This document shows positions 1 to 7,204 of a DNA stretch of 64,000 nt, piece after piece; position 1 is the stretch's first letter, and the number at the start of each line of letters is the position of its first letter. A model generated the notes under the pieces. It made no database searches. It saw nothing but the letters and a program-made list of their open reading frames with translations, and had not been told where the DNA came from. The stretch lies in NCBI RefSeq assembly GCF_041435335.1, contig NZ_CP108430.1:3826501-3890500 (forward strand), written 5' to 3'. This stretch comes from Streptomyces sp. NBC_01283 (GTDB taxonomy: Bacteria; Actinomycetota; Actinomycetes; Streptomycetales; Streptomycetaceae). The position numbers and the translations under genes are program-made.

Positions 1-399
1 CTCCGCAAGGAGCTGCAGGAGACCATGGACGCCAACGTCATGGTGTTCCGCACGGAGCAGACGATCAAGACGGCGGTGGAGAAGATCGCGGAGCTCCGCG
101 AGCGCTACCTCAACGTCTCGATCCAGGACAAGGGCCGGCGCTTCAACACCGACCTCCTGGAGGCCATCGAGCTGGGCAACCTGCTCGACCTGGCCGAGGT
201 CATGGCGCAGTCGGCCCTGGCCCGCAAGGAGTCGCGCGGCGGTCACTACCGTGAGGACTTCCCGAACCGCGACGACGTCAACTTCATGCGCCACACCATG
301 GCGTACCGCGAGGTAGGCGACGACGGCACCGAGTCGATCCGACTCGACTACAAGCCGGTCGTGCAGACCCGCTACCAGCCGATGGAGCGTAAGTACTGA
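1..399 (+). CDS. sdhA: Succinate dehydrogenase flavoprotein subunit, C-terminal part
   Basis: The gene enters from the left edge, and only the last 132 codons are present, open from base 1. The residues match the C-terminal helical and capping region of succinate dehydrogenase/fumarate reductase flavoproteins: the MDANVMVFRTEQ stretch, the RGGHYREDFPNRDD segment that precedes the C-terminal tail, and the final RYQPMERKY. SdhA carries covalent FAD and oxidises succinate to fumarate at the cytoplasmic face of the membrane in the TCA cycle and respiratory chain. Its TGA overlaps the ATG of the next gene by one base (TGATG), so the two are translationally coupled. The FAD-binding part lies outside the window. 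Confidence 0.96.
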   Translation, partial: LRKELQETMDANVMVFRTEQTIKTAVEKIAELRERYLNVSIQDKGRRFNTDLLEAIELGNLLDLAEVMAQSALARKESRGGHYREDFPNRDDVNFMRHTMAYREVGDDGTESIRLDYKPVVQTRYQPMERKY

Positions 400-1169
400 T
401 GGCAACCCCGACCCTCGACAAGGAAGACGCCAAGCCCGAGGCCGGCTTCGCCGACTCCCCGTACATCACGGTCACCTTCCGCATCCGCCGCTTCAACCCC
501 GAGGTCTCGGCGGACGCGACGTGGGAAGACTTCGAGATCGAGATCGACCCGAAGGAGCGTGTCCTCGACGCCCTTCACAAGATCAAGTGGGACATGGACG
601 GGTCGCTGACCTTCCGTCGCTCCTGCGCCCACGGCATCTGCGGCTCGGATGCCATGCGCATCAACGGCCGCAACCGCCTGGCCTGCAAGACCCTGATCAA
701 GGACATCAACCCGTCCAAGCCGATCACGGTCGAGGCGATCAAGGGTCTGACGGTCCTGAAGGACCTGGTCGTCGACATGGACCCGTTCTTCCAGGCGTAC
801 CGCGACGTCATGCCGTTCCTGGTCACGACCGGCAACGAGCCGACGCGCGAGCGCCTGCAGTCGCCGGAGGACCGCGAGCGGTTCGACGACACGACGAAGT
901 GCATCCTGTGCGCGGCGTGCACGTCGTCGTGCCCGGTGTTCTGGAACGACGGCCAGTACTTCGGCCCGGCGGCGATCGTCAACGCGCACCGCTTCATCTT
1001 CGACTCGCGTGACGAGGCGGGCGAGCAGCGCCTGGAGATCCTGAACGACAAGGACGGCGTGTGGCGCTGCCGCACGACGTTCAACTGCACGGACGCGTGC
1101 CCGCGCGGCATCGAGGTCACAAAGGCGATCCAGGAAGTGAAGCGGGCACTGATCACGCGCCGCTTCTGA
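399..1169 (+). CDS. sdhB: Succinate dehydrogenase iron-sulfur subunit
   Basis: This 256-residue protein is the electron-transfer subunit that passes electrons from SdhA to menaquinone. The N-terminal ferredoxin fold holds the [2Fe-2S] ligands C76, C81, D84 and C96 (CAHGICGSD); an Asp at the third position is also found in E. coli SdhB, so it is not a defect. The C-terminal half has CxxCxxCxxxCP (C168, C171, C174, C178) and C224, C230 and C234 for the [4Fe-4S] and [3Fe-4S] centres. Length is normal for the family. It is the last gene of the sdh operon: it starts inside the sdhA stop codon and a strong hairpin follows its stop by about 20 bases. Confidence 0.97.
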   Translation: MATPTLDKEDAKPEAGFADSPYITVTFRIRRFNPEVSADATWEDFEIEIDPKERVLDALHKIKWDMDGSLTFRRSCAHGICGSDAMRINGRNRLACKTLIKDINPSKPITVEAIKGLTVLKDLVVDMDPFFQAYRDVMPFLVTTGNEPTRERLQSPEDRERFDDTTKCILCAACTSSCPVFWNDGQYFGPAAIVNAHRFIFDSRDEAGEQRLEILNDKDGVWRCRTTFNCTDACPRGIEVTKAIQEVKRALITRRF

Positions 1170-1191
1170 TTTCTTCCTCGTCCGTACGCTG

Positions 1192-1228
1192 ACATGGGCC
1201 CCGCTCCTTCGAGGAGCGGGGCCCATGT
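1192..1228 (+). terminator. Hairpin after sdhB
   Basis: A perfect inverted repeat with 17-bp arms, running from ACATGGGCC at 1192 to GGCCCATGT at 1228, encloses a three-base TCG loop. It lies 22 bases after the sdhB stop. There is no clear U tract, as is usual in Streptomyces, where long GC stems are taken as terminators. It probably ends the sdh transcript before the next, unrelated pair. Confidence 0.8.
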
Positions 1229-1302
1229 GCGTCCCCAGGACCCCCACAGATAGCGTGTGTTCGCTTGTGTTACGCCCTCACCACCCCACGGGAGAGTCCA
1301 GA

Positions 1303-1950
1303 GTGAACCGCCGCCCCATCCGGCTCCTGACCGCCGCGCTCACCGCGTCCGCGGCCCTGCTGTTGACCGCGTGCGGCTCGGGAGGCGACGACGGCGGCTC
1401 CTCGGACAAGATCGAGGGGGCGGGCGGCGGGGGCGACAAGGCTTCGGCGAGCGCTTCCGCGAAGCCGGACGGGGTGAAGCGCCCGGAGATCGAGCTCCCG
1501 GGCGAGTTCCAGGCGAACTTCGCGAACTGGACGAACAGCGACCCGAAGGTCCAGGAGATCCTGGACGACGGCAAGGAGGAGCTGCGGGCGAAGTACGCGG
1601 CGATCATCGAGTCGAACCCGGAGTCGGAGGCGGTGGCGTTCTACGACTCGGGCTCCTCCCTCACCACGGCCCGCAAGTGGATCAAGAGCTTCGCCGACAC
1701 CGACGACAGCCTGATCGGCGAGATCAAGGCCTACAACCCCAAGGTCAACGTCAGCGGCAAGGGCGCAGCCGTGTTCTTCTACTGCGTCGACGAGCGCGAG
1801 TCGTCCACGAAGAACCGCAAGACCAAGAAGGTCACCGCCACCCCCGACACTCCTGACTCCGTGCTGCAGTACCGGGCCAGGCTCACCAAGTCCAAGCAGG
1901 GTGTGTGGCAGACGGCCTCGCTCGAGACCGTCCCGGGCGGGTGCAAGTAG
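1303..1950 (+). CDS. Putative lipoprotein
   Basis: Start is taken as GTG 1303, preceded by GGAGAG at 1291-1296; an upstream in-frame ATG would add 26 residues in front of a clean signal peptide. The 215-residue product begins with an RR-containing n-region, a hydrophobic core and the lipobox LTAC, making C24 the predicted lipid-modified residue. A Gly/Ser/Ala-rich linker follows, then a charged globular part of about 150 residues. I do not recognise a catalytic motif. The stop codon overlaps the GTG of the next gene (TAGTG), so both are likely made together and act outside the membrane. Function unknown. Confidence 0.8.
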   Translation: MNRRPIRLLTAALTASAALLLTACGSGGDDGGSSDKIEGAGGGGDKASASASAKPDGVKRPEIELPGEFQANFANWTNSDPKVQEILDDGKEELRAKYAAIIESNPESEAVAFYDSGSSLTTARKWIKSFADTDDSLIGEIKAYNPKVNVSGKGAAVFFYCVDERESSTKNRKTKKVTATPDTPDSVLQYRARLTKSKQGVWQTASLETVPGGCK

Positions 1951-3020
1951 TGCGGACCACCTCCAAGGCGGGCGTCTTTCTGCTCGCCACAGCCCTCACT
2001 CTCGGCTTCTCGTCCACGGCGGCGTACGCCATCGGGGACAAGAACAACCAGAGTCCGCCGGGTCCTTCGGGCGGCGCGAACGGCAACACGCTGAACGCCG
2101 GGGTCGGCACCACGAACATCAAGGTCAACCAGGTCAGCGGCGGCAAGGGCGGTTCCTCCGCCAAGGGACTCGCCCCGGTGGACCCGAACTGGAAGCCCCC
2201 TGCCTGCTGGTACGAGCCCGTGGCGACCTCCGAAGAGGTGAAGGCCGCGACGGACCGGCTCAAGAAGGCGCCCAACGAAAACCTGGTCAAGGTGACACCC
2301 ACGCTCAGCTGGGGCCAGGAGTTGATGGTGAACACCTTCGAGAAGGACAAGTCGCCGAGCGACGGCATCAAGAGCTACAAGAACTTCAACCTCGGCAAGG
2401 ACGGCAAGTTCTGGCGCGGTGTCGTCAACCCGGCCATGAAGGACGATCCGGGGGGGTACGACTGCGAAGAGATCCTCTTCTGGCAGGATGCCGGCACCCT
2501 CCCGAAGATCGACAACGCCCCGACGCCCGAGGTCCTCGCCTCGTACGCGTACGACAAGGTCAAGGTCCCCGACACCAAGGTCGAGCTGAAGCCCGAGGCC
2601 AGGTCGACGGTGAACATGCCCACTTGGGTATGGCTGGACAAGGGCAAGTTCGAGCCGGTCAAGGTCCGCGCCGAACTGCCCGGCACCAACCTGTGGGCGG
2701 AGACCACCGCCAAGCCGGTCGCCCTCCACCTGGACCCCGGCACGAAGGACGCGCAGACCTTTCCCGCATCCGGCGACTGCAAGATCAACGACGACGGCGG
2801 CATCGGCACCCCGTACACGAAGGGTTCCTCCAAGCAGGACCCGCCGTGCGGCATCGCCTACCACCGCTCCACCGGCGGCAAGCCGTTCCAGATGAAGGCA
2901 TCCATCACCTGGGAGATCACCTGGGAGGGCTCCGGCAACACGGGCGGCGACCTACCTAACGGCACCTTCGACGGGACGCAGGACGTCATCGTCCAAGAGA
3001 TCCAGTCCATCAACCGATAG
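1950..3020 (+). CDS. Secreted hypothetical protein
   Basis: GTG 1950 shares a base with the stop of the lipoprotein gene. The reading frame opens 45 bases upstream, but this start puts a signal peptide right at the N-terminus (hydrophobic FLLATALTLGF core, likely cleavage after AYA near residue 27). The mature part of about 330 residues is rich in Lys, Pro, Gly and Trp, with cysteines near residues 84, 171, 272 and 292 that could pair. It has a SITWEITWEG strand near the C-terminus but no transmembrane anchor. I recognise no enzyme family. Coupling to the lipoprotein gene suggests a two-component extracellular function; proteins like this often sit beside WXG-like genes in Streptomyces, and such a remnant follows here. 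Confidence 0.72.
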   Translation: MRTTSKAGVFLLATALTLGFSSTAAYAIGDKNNQSPPGPSGGANGNTLNAGVGTTNIKVNQVSGGKGGSSAKGLAPVDPNWKPPACWYEPVATSEEVKAATDRLKKAPNENLVKVTPTLSWGQELMVNTFEKDKSPSDGIKSYKNFNLGKDGKFWRGVVNPAMKDDPGGYDCEEILFWQDAGTLPKIDNAPTPEVLASYAYDKVKVPDTKVELKPEARSTVNMPTWVWLDKGKFEPVKVRAELPGTNLWAETTAKPVALHLDPGTKDAQTFPASGDCKINDDGGIGTPYTKGSSKQDPPCGIAYHRSTGGKPFQMKASITWEITWEGSGNTGGDLPNGTFDGTQDVIVQEIQSINR

Positions 3021-3050
3021 ACGAAGGCACGAACCGGCGGGGGTTGCGGT

Positions 3051-3280
3051 ATGGCGGGGAATCGTCCGGCGGATTGGCATGTCCTGGACCTGGACAAGGA
3101 CCCGACTCCCGGCGATCCGGACCGGGTTCGAAACCTCGCCAAGAATCTGCACGATTTCGCCGACGATGTCTCGAAGGTCCTGCGCGACAGGACGTCGACC
3201 TCTCCGCCTTCGGGATCCGTCCGCCGCCCAAGGACTCCCCCGCCTGGACCCTCAAGAATGAAGACAACCAGCTGATGCCA
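3051..3280 (+). pseudogene. Remnant of a putative T7SS-secreted (WXG-like) protein
   Basis: ATG 3051 opens with MAGNRPADWHVL, followed by a helical stretch (RVRNLAKNLHDFADDVSKVL). This is the N-terminus I associate with large streptomycete proteins labelled putative type VII secreted proteins. After codon 46 (VLRD) the sense stops: the same frame becomes Pro/Ser/Thr-rich and ends at 3275. In the +2 frame from about 3188 a protein-like stretch reads QDVDLSAFGIRPPPKDSPAW. The simplest reading is an internal deletion that joined N- and C-terminal remnants in different frames. The parent family is several hundred residues, so only the edges remain. The assignment of the C-terminal piece is inference. 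Confidence 0.55.
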
Positions 3281-3311
3281 GCGGCCGCTGCGGTGGGTCG
3301 GCGCGGCGTCG

Positions 3312-3339
3312 TTCATGTCATCAACGGTGATCCTATTCT
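3312..3339 (+). promoter_or_regulatory. Possible promoter for a leaderless VOC mRNA
   Basis: TATTCT at 3334-3339 sits six bases before ATG 3346, and a weak TTCATG lies 16 bases further upstream at 3312-3317. No Shine-Dalgarno sequence precedes the ATG. A -10 box this close to the start codon would place the first transcribed base at or next to the A of ATG, a common arrangement in Streptomyces. Confidence 0.35.
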
Positions 3340-3345
3340 GGCGAT

Positions 3346-3771
3346 ATGTCAGATATGTCGCACCAATCGCATGAGCGGCCTTTCGACCTGCTCGGCTTCG
3401 ACAACGTCCTCTTCCCCGTCGGCGAGCTCGGCGAGGCCGTCGATTTCTACGAGCGCGCCGGGTTCCCCATCGCGCATCGGATCGACGAGATCGGGCTCGC
3501 GATTCTGAAGGTGGGCAAGGAGACGCCCGGGATTTTGTTGCGGGTGGAGGAAGGGGTCGAGCATCGGCCCTCGGGGTGGGCCACGCCCCGGGTGTGGGTC
3601 GAGGTTCCCGACGCGCGGGCCGCCGGGCAGGCGCTGGAGGCCGCCGGAGTCGAGCTCCTGGCCCCGCCCTTCTCCGTCGCCACCGGGTACACCGTGGAGT
3701 TCGCCGACCCGTGGGGGAACGTCGTGGGGTTCACCGACTACCGCAAGCGGCCGGAGCTGGCGCGGAGTTGA
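3346..3771 (+). CDS. VOC (glyoxalase/bleomycin-resistance fold) protein
   Basis: The 141-residue length is that of a single-domain vicinal oxygen chelate protein. The fold pattern is visible: an opening strand LGFDNVLFPVGEL, the FYERAGFPIAHRI helix-strand, and the closing VEFADPWGNVVGFTDY segment, where the family usually has a metal-binding Glu in xxDPxGNxxG. The glutamate of YTVEFADP is a candidate ligand. Substrates in this family range from methylglyoxal adducts to antibiotics and cannot be told from sequence. ATG 3346 and ATG 3355 are both possible starts. It stands alone, convergent with the MarR gene 15 bases downstream. Confidence 0.85.
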   Translation: MSDMSHQSHERPFDLLGFDNVLFPVGELGEAVDFYERAGFPIAHRIDEIGLAILKVGKETPGILLRVEEGVEHRPSGWATPRVWVEVPDARAAGQALEAAGVELLAPPFSVATGYTVEFADPWGNVVGFTDYRKRPELARS

Positions 3772-3786
3772 TCAGTGGGGCGCGCG

Positions 3787-4356
3787 TCACTGCCAATGCG
3801 CCCCGCCGCCCTCCTCCGCCACCACCATGATCCGCCGCAGCATGTCCGAGAACTGAGCGCGCTCCTCGCCTGAGAGCACCCCGAGGAGGCGGTACTCCTC
3901 GTGGCCCAGGACGTCCATCGCGCCCAGCCAGATCGACCTGCCGGACGCGGTCAGCTCCACGTCCACCCGGCGGCGGTCCGTCTTCGACGGGGTACGGCGG
4001 ATCAGGTCGCGCTTCTCCAGCCCGTCCAGGCGGCCCGTCACGGAGGCGGGGGCCAGGTCCAGGTCGGCGGCCAGCTCGGAGGGGGTCGCACGGCCGCCGC
4101 GTCCTGCCAGTTTGTGGAGGGTGTCGAACTCGTGGCGTTCCAGGGCGAAGTCGACCAGGGACTGTTCGCGGACCCGGCGCAGATGGACCGTCAGCTTCTT
4201 CATGCGCGTGACCGCGCCCTCGATGTCGGGATCGAGGCCGGGGAGCACCGGTAGCCAGCGCTCCACGTGGCCGTCCGTCCAGTCGCGCGACACTCTGCTC
4301 TCCCTCCCCTCCCCGTCTCCCGCGCCCGTGTTCTCCTTCTCGCGCCTCTTCGCCAT
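3787..4356 (-). CDS. MarR-family transcriptional regulator
   Basis: This 189-residue protein has a charged N-terminal tail of about 45 residues and then a MarR winged helix: TPSELAADLDLAPASVTGRLDGLEKRDLI is the helix-turn-helix and RTPSKTDRRRVDVELT the DRR-type wing that contacts the minor groove. A dimerising C-terminal helix follows (EEYRLLGVLSGEERAQFSDML). MarR proteins usually repress a divergent transporter or enzyme and are released by a small ligand. The divergent gene here is an MFS exporter 79 bases away, and two TTCG-N4-CGAA palindromes lie on its promoter. I infer repression of the exporter, with the transported compound as inducer. Confidence 0.92.
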   Translation of the reverse strand: MAKRREKENTGAGDGEGRESRVSRDWTDGHVERWLPVLPGLDPDIEGAVTRMKKLTVHLRRVREQSLVDFALERHEFDTLHKLAGRGGRATPSELAADLDLAPASVTGRLDGLEKRDLIRRTPSKTDRRRVDVELTASGRSIWLGAMDVLGHEEYRLLGVLSGEERAQFSDMLRRIMVVAEEGGGAHWQ

Positions 4357-4391
4357 GCACGCAGCCTACTTCCGCGTGCTTCGGTCCCTTA

Positions 4392-4428
4392 TATTTCGTT
4401 GACGAATAGTTCGGTACCGAAATACAGT
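4392..4428 (+). promoter_or_regulatory. MFS promoter overlapped by two MarR-type palindromes
   Basis: TTGACG (4399-4404) and TACAGT (4423-4428) are separated by 18 bp, and the -10 box ends seven bases before ATG 4436, so the mRNA is probably leaderless. Two copies of TTCG-N4-CGAA lie across it, at 4395-4406 and 4410-4421; the second contains the perfect palindrome TCGGTACCGA. An outer TATTTCG/CGAAATA pair (4392-4398, 4418-4424) frames the site. Binding of the divergently encoded MarR protein would cover the -35 box and the spacer. Confidence 0.68.
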
Positions 4429-4435
4429 CCGCTCC

Positions 4436-5740
4436 ATGCTGTCGCACCCCCTGCTGCGCAACCGCTCCTTCCGGCTGTTCTTCGTCGGCCGCTCCCTGTC
4501 CCTCATCGGCGATGCCGTCATCCCCGCGGCCCTCGCTCTCGCCGTCGTCCGGGCGACGGGATCCGCCTCCGCGCTGGCGCTCGTACTGGGCTGCGCGATG
4601 GGGACGAGGCTGCTGTTGCTGCCGCTCGGCGGTGTCGTGGGCGACCGCTTCAACGCTCGCACCGTGGCCCTCACCGCTGACCTGGTGCGCTGCGTGACCC
4701 AGCTGTTCGTCGGGCTACAACTGCTCGGCGGTGATCCCCAGTTGTGGCACATCGCTCTCGCCGAAGCAGTCGGCGGCGCCGCGTCCGCCTTCGCCATGCC
4801 GACCATGTCGCCGCTCATCGCGGGGATCGTCGCAGCGAAGGACCGACACGCGGCCAACGCCGTCCTGGGCGTGGTCCGCAGCAGCGCCCCCCTCGTCGGC
4901 CCCGCGCTCGCCGGGCTGCTGATCCTGACCGCGGGACCCGGCTGGGCGTTCGTCCTCGACGGCGCTTCCTTCGCCGTCAGCGCATGCCTCCTCACGGCCG
5001 TCCGCATCCACCGCACGGCCGCCGAGGAACCCTCCGCACGCCGCTCCCTGCGCAAGGACCTCGTCGAGGGCTGGCACGAGGTGCGGAGCCGGGACTGGTA
5101 CTGGACCAGCCTCGTCGCGCACTCCGCGTGGAACGGCGCCGCCGCCGTCCTCATGACGCTCGGACCCGTCATCGCCGTCGAGGAGTTGGGCGGCGAAGGC
5201 ACCTGGATCGCGATCCTCCAGACGGGCGCCGTCGGCCTGCTCGCCGGCTCCCTGCTCGCCGGGCGTGCCCGCCCGAAGCGGCCGGTCCTGGCGGCCAACC
5301 TCGGTCTCGCGACGTACGCTCTGCCGCTCGCCCTGCTCGCGGCCGAGGCCCCTACGCCGGCCGTGATCGCGGCGTACGGCCTCGCACAGGCGGGGCTCGG
5401 CTTCCTCAGCCCCATCTGGGAGACCTCGGTGCAAGCGGCGATACCGTCCGGCGTACTGGCCCGCGTCACCTCGTACGACTGGCTCCTTTCGCTGGCCGCG
5501 ATGCCCCTCGCGTACATTCTCGGGCCGCTCGCGGCGGATGCGTGGGGCACGGCGACCCCGCTGTGGATCGCGGCGGCCTTGGTGGGAATCGCCTGCGCGG
5601 GGACGGCGGCGGTGCCGGGCGTGCGGCGGTTCGGGGCGAACGACGGCAGCCGCCAGTCCGCTCCGGCCGACCCCGAGCCTCAGACCACCCCCGGCGACAC
5701 CGGCCTCTCGAAGAACGTCTCCAGCGACACCGTCGCCTGA
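4436..5740 (+). CDS. MFS transporter, probable drug or metabolite exporter
   Basis: A 434-residue protein with about 12 hydrophobic segments. The first reads as LFFVGRSLSLIGDAVIPAAL, followed by a loop GGVVGDRFNART that fits the GxxxDRxxRR-type motif A of the major facilitator superfamily. Arrangement and length fit the MFS_3/enterobactin-exporter (EntS-like) group, which moves siderophores or antibiotics out with proton counter-flow. The substrate cannot be named. The start is fixed by the promoter seven bases upstream. It is read divergently from the MarR gene, and its last 61 bases overlap the 3' end of the Lrp/AsnC gene on the other strand. Confidence 0.88.
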   Translation: MLSHPLLRNRSFRLFFVGRSLSLIGDAVIPAALALAVVRATGSASALALVLGCAMGTRLLLLPLGGVVGDRFNARTVALTADLVRCVTQLFVGLQLLGGDPQLWHIALAEAVGGAASAFAMPTMSPLIAGIVAAKDRHAANAVLGVVRSSAPLVGPALAGLLILTAGPGWAFVLDGASFAVSACLLTAVRIHRTAAEEPSARRSLRKDLVEGWHEVRSRDWYWTSLVAHSAWNGAAAVLMTLGPVIAVEELGGEGTWIAILQTGAVGLLAGSLLAGRARPKRPVLAANLGLATYALPLALLAAEAPTPAVIAAYGLAQAGLGFLSPIWETSVQAAIPSGVLARVTSYDWLLSLAAMPLAYILGPLAADAWGTATPLWIAAALVGIACAGTAAVPGVRRFGANDGSRQSAPADPEPQTTPGDTGLSKNVSSDTVA

Positions 5741-6141
5741 GTCCCGCTCACCCCGTCGATCGCGTACAGCCGCCGCAGCACGTCCTGGAGTTGCTCCGTC
5801 GTCCCCGTGCGGACCTTTACCAGGACGCTCGCCGCGCCCGCGATGACGTGCGCCTCCTGGATCTCGGGGATCGCCGCGAAGTCCTCGGCCCGGTCCCCCA
5901 TCCATGCCGTCGAGTCGACCATGACGAAGGCCAGCACGCCCTGCCCCACGGCCGCCGGGTCCACGTCGACCGTCGTGCGGCGGATCACCCCGCGCTCGCG
6001 CAGTTTGCGTACGCGCTCATGGGTCGCGCCCGCCGAGAGCCCCACCGCCTTGCCCAGGGTCGCGTAGGGCTGGGCGGCGTCCTGTTGCAGCAGTGCGAGC
6101 AGTTCTCGGTCGGTGTCGTCCATCAGCCGTGGTCCCGCCAT
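5680..6141 (-). CDS. Lrp/AsnC-family transcriptional regulator
   Basis: The 153 residues match the family closely. An N-terminal helix-turn-helix covers about residues 8-55 (DDTDRELLALLQQDAAQPYATLGKAVGLS), followed by an RAM/ligand-binding domain with a GVSGTQATVSLETF strand at the end. Start could be ATG 6141 or the ATG six codons later (MDDTDREL); the second begins exactly where the family does. Lrp/AsnC proteins form octamers that respond to amino acids or other small metabolites. It is divergent from the SMP-30 gene, its most likely target besides itself. Its 3' end overlaps the MFS gene tail to tail. Confidence 0.92.
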   Translation of the reverse strand: MAGPRLMDDTDRELLALLQQDAAQPYATLGKAVGLSAGATHERVRKLRERGVIRRTTVDVDPAAVGQGVLAFVMVDSTAWMGDRAEDFAAIPEIQEAHVIAGAASVLVKVRTGTTEQLQDVLRRLYAIDGVSGTQATVSLETFFERPVSPGVV

Positions 6142-6253
6142 CCGTCGTCAGCCCTTGCAAACTTCTGGAACTCTTGACGCGCACCATATCTCGTACTGCA
6201 ATATCGTCGCACTACCGAATGTCATTCATTCATCACATGAGACAGGGGTCGTC

Positions 6254-7180
6254 ATGTCCTCCCAGAAAGTCCCGACGTCGTACGAGATTCTGGACGACCG
6301 CTTCCGCACGGGGCGATGCGCCAACGGCGACGCCAAGCTGGAAGTGCTGTACGACGACTGCCGGTGGGCCGAAGGGCCGCTCTACCTTCCCGCCTGGCGG
6401 CAGCTCATCTGGAGCGACATACCCAACGACCGGCTGCTGCGCTGGGACGAGGCGACCGGCACCGTCGGCGTCTTCCGTACGCCTGCCGGATACGTGAACG
6501 GCAACACCCTGGACCGCGAGGGGCGGTTGATCTGCTGCGAGCAGGGCAACCGGCGCGTGACCCGCACCGAGCACGACGGCCGCGTCACCGTCCTCGCCGA
6601 CCGCTTCGAGGGCAAGCGGTTCAACAGCCCGAACGACGCCGTGGTCCGCTCCGACGGGTCGATCTGGTTCTCCGACCCCGACTTCGGGATCACGAGCGAC
6701 TACGAGGGTTTCCGCGCGCCCGCCGAGATCCGTGCCTGCAACGTCTACCGGATCGACCCGGTCACGGGAGCCGTACGGATCGTCGCCGACGGGTTCGAGG
6801 GGCCGAACGGACTCGTCTTCTCGCCCGACGAACGGCAGTTGTACGTGTCGGACTCGCGTGCTGCCCAGATCCGCGCCTTTGACGTGCGTGACGACGGGAC
6901 GGCCCTCTCGGACGGCGTCGTCTTCGCCGAGTCGAAGGACTCCGGCTTCGACAACATCCGCTTCGACGACGAAGGGCGGCTGTGGGCCGCCGCCTTCAAC
7001 GACGGGGTGCACTGCTACGACCCCGACGGCACCCTCATCGGGCGGATCACGGTCCCCGAGGCCGTCGCCAACATCGCCTTCGGCGGCCCGAAGAACAACC
7101 GCCTCTTCATCGCGGCGACGACCTCGCTGTACTCCCTGGTGATGTCGGTGACCGGGCTGCCTCGGGTCAAGGCCGCCTAG
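6254..7180 (+). CDS. SMP-30/gluconolactonase/LRE-family lactone hydrolase
   Basis: Start ATG 6254 has AGGGG at 6244-6248. The 308-residue protein is a six-bladed propeller of the SMP-30 type: RWAEGPLYLP carries the metal-binding Glu, and GYVNGNTLDREGRLICCEQGNRR, FNSPNDAVVRSDGSIWFSDP and FEGPNGLVFSPD are the blades that supply the Asn and Asp ligands of the divalent metal. Family members open sugar lactones such as gluconolactone; the substrate here is not determinable. It is a single gene divergent from the Lrp/AsnC regulator, with an A+T-richer spacer (6142-6253) between them that should hold both promoters. Convergent with the MMPL gene, 24 bases apart. Confidence 0.88.
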   Translation: MSSQKVPTSYEILDDRFRTGRCANGDAKLEVLYDDCRWAEGPLYLPAWRQLIWSDIPNDRLLRWDEATGTVGVFRTPAGYVNGNTLDREGRLICCEQGNRRVTRTEHDGRVTVLADRFEGKRFNSPNDAVVRSDGSIWFSDPDFGITSDYEGFRAPAEIRACNVYRIDPVTGAVRIVADGFEGPNGLVFSPDERQLYVSDSRAAQIRAFDVRDDGTALSDGVVFAESKDSGFDNIRFDDEGRLWAAAFNDGVHCYDPDGTLIGRITVPEAVANIAFGGPKNNRLFIAATTSLYSLVMSVTGLPRVKAA

Positions 7181-7204
7181 ACCACCCTCAGCCCCTGTCG
7201 GCCC

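Noticed and set aside
640..660. A missing cysteine in the [2Fe-2S] site of SdhB
   Set aside because: The Asp at this place is also found in E. coli SdhB and other active enzymes.
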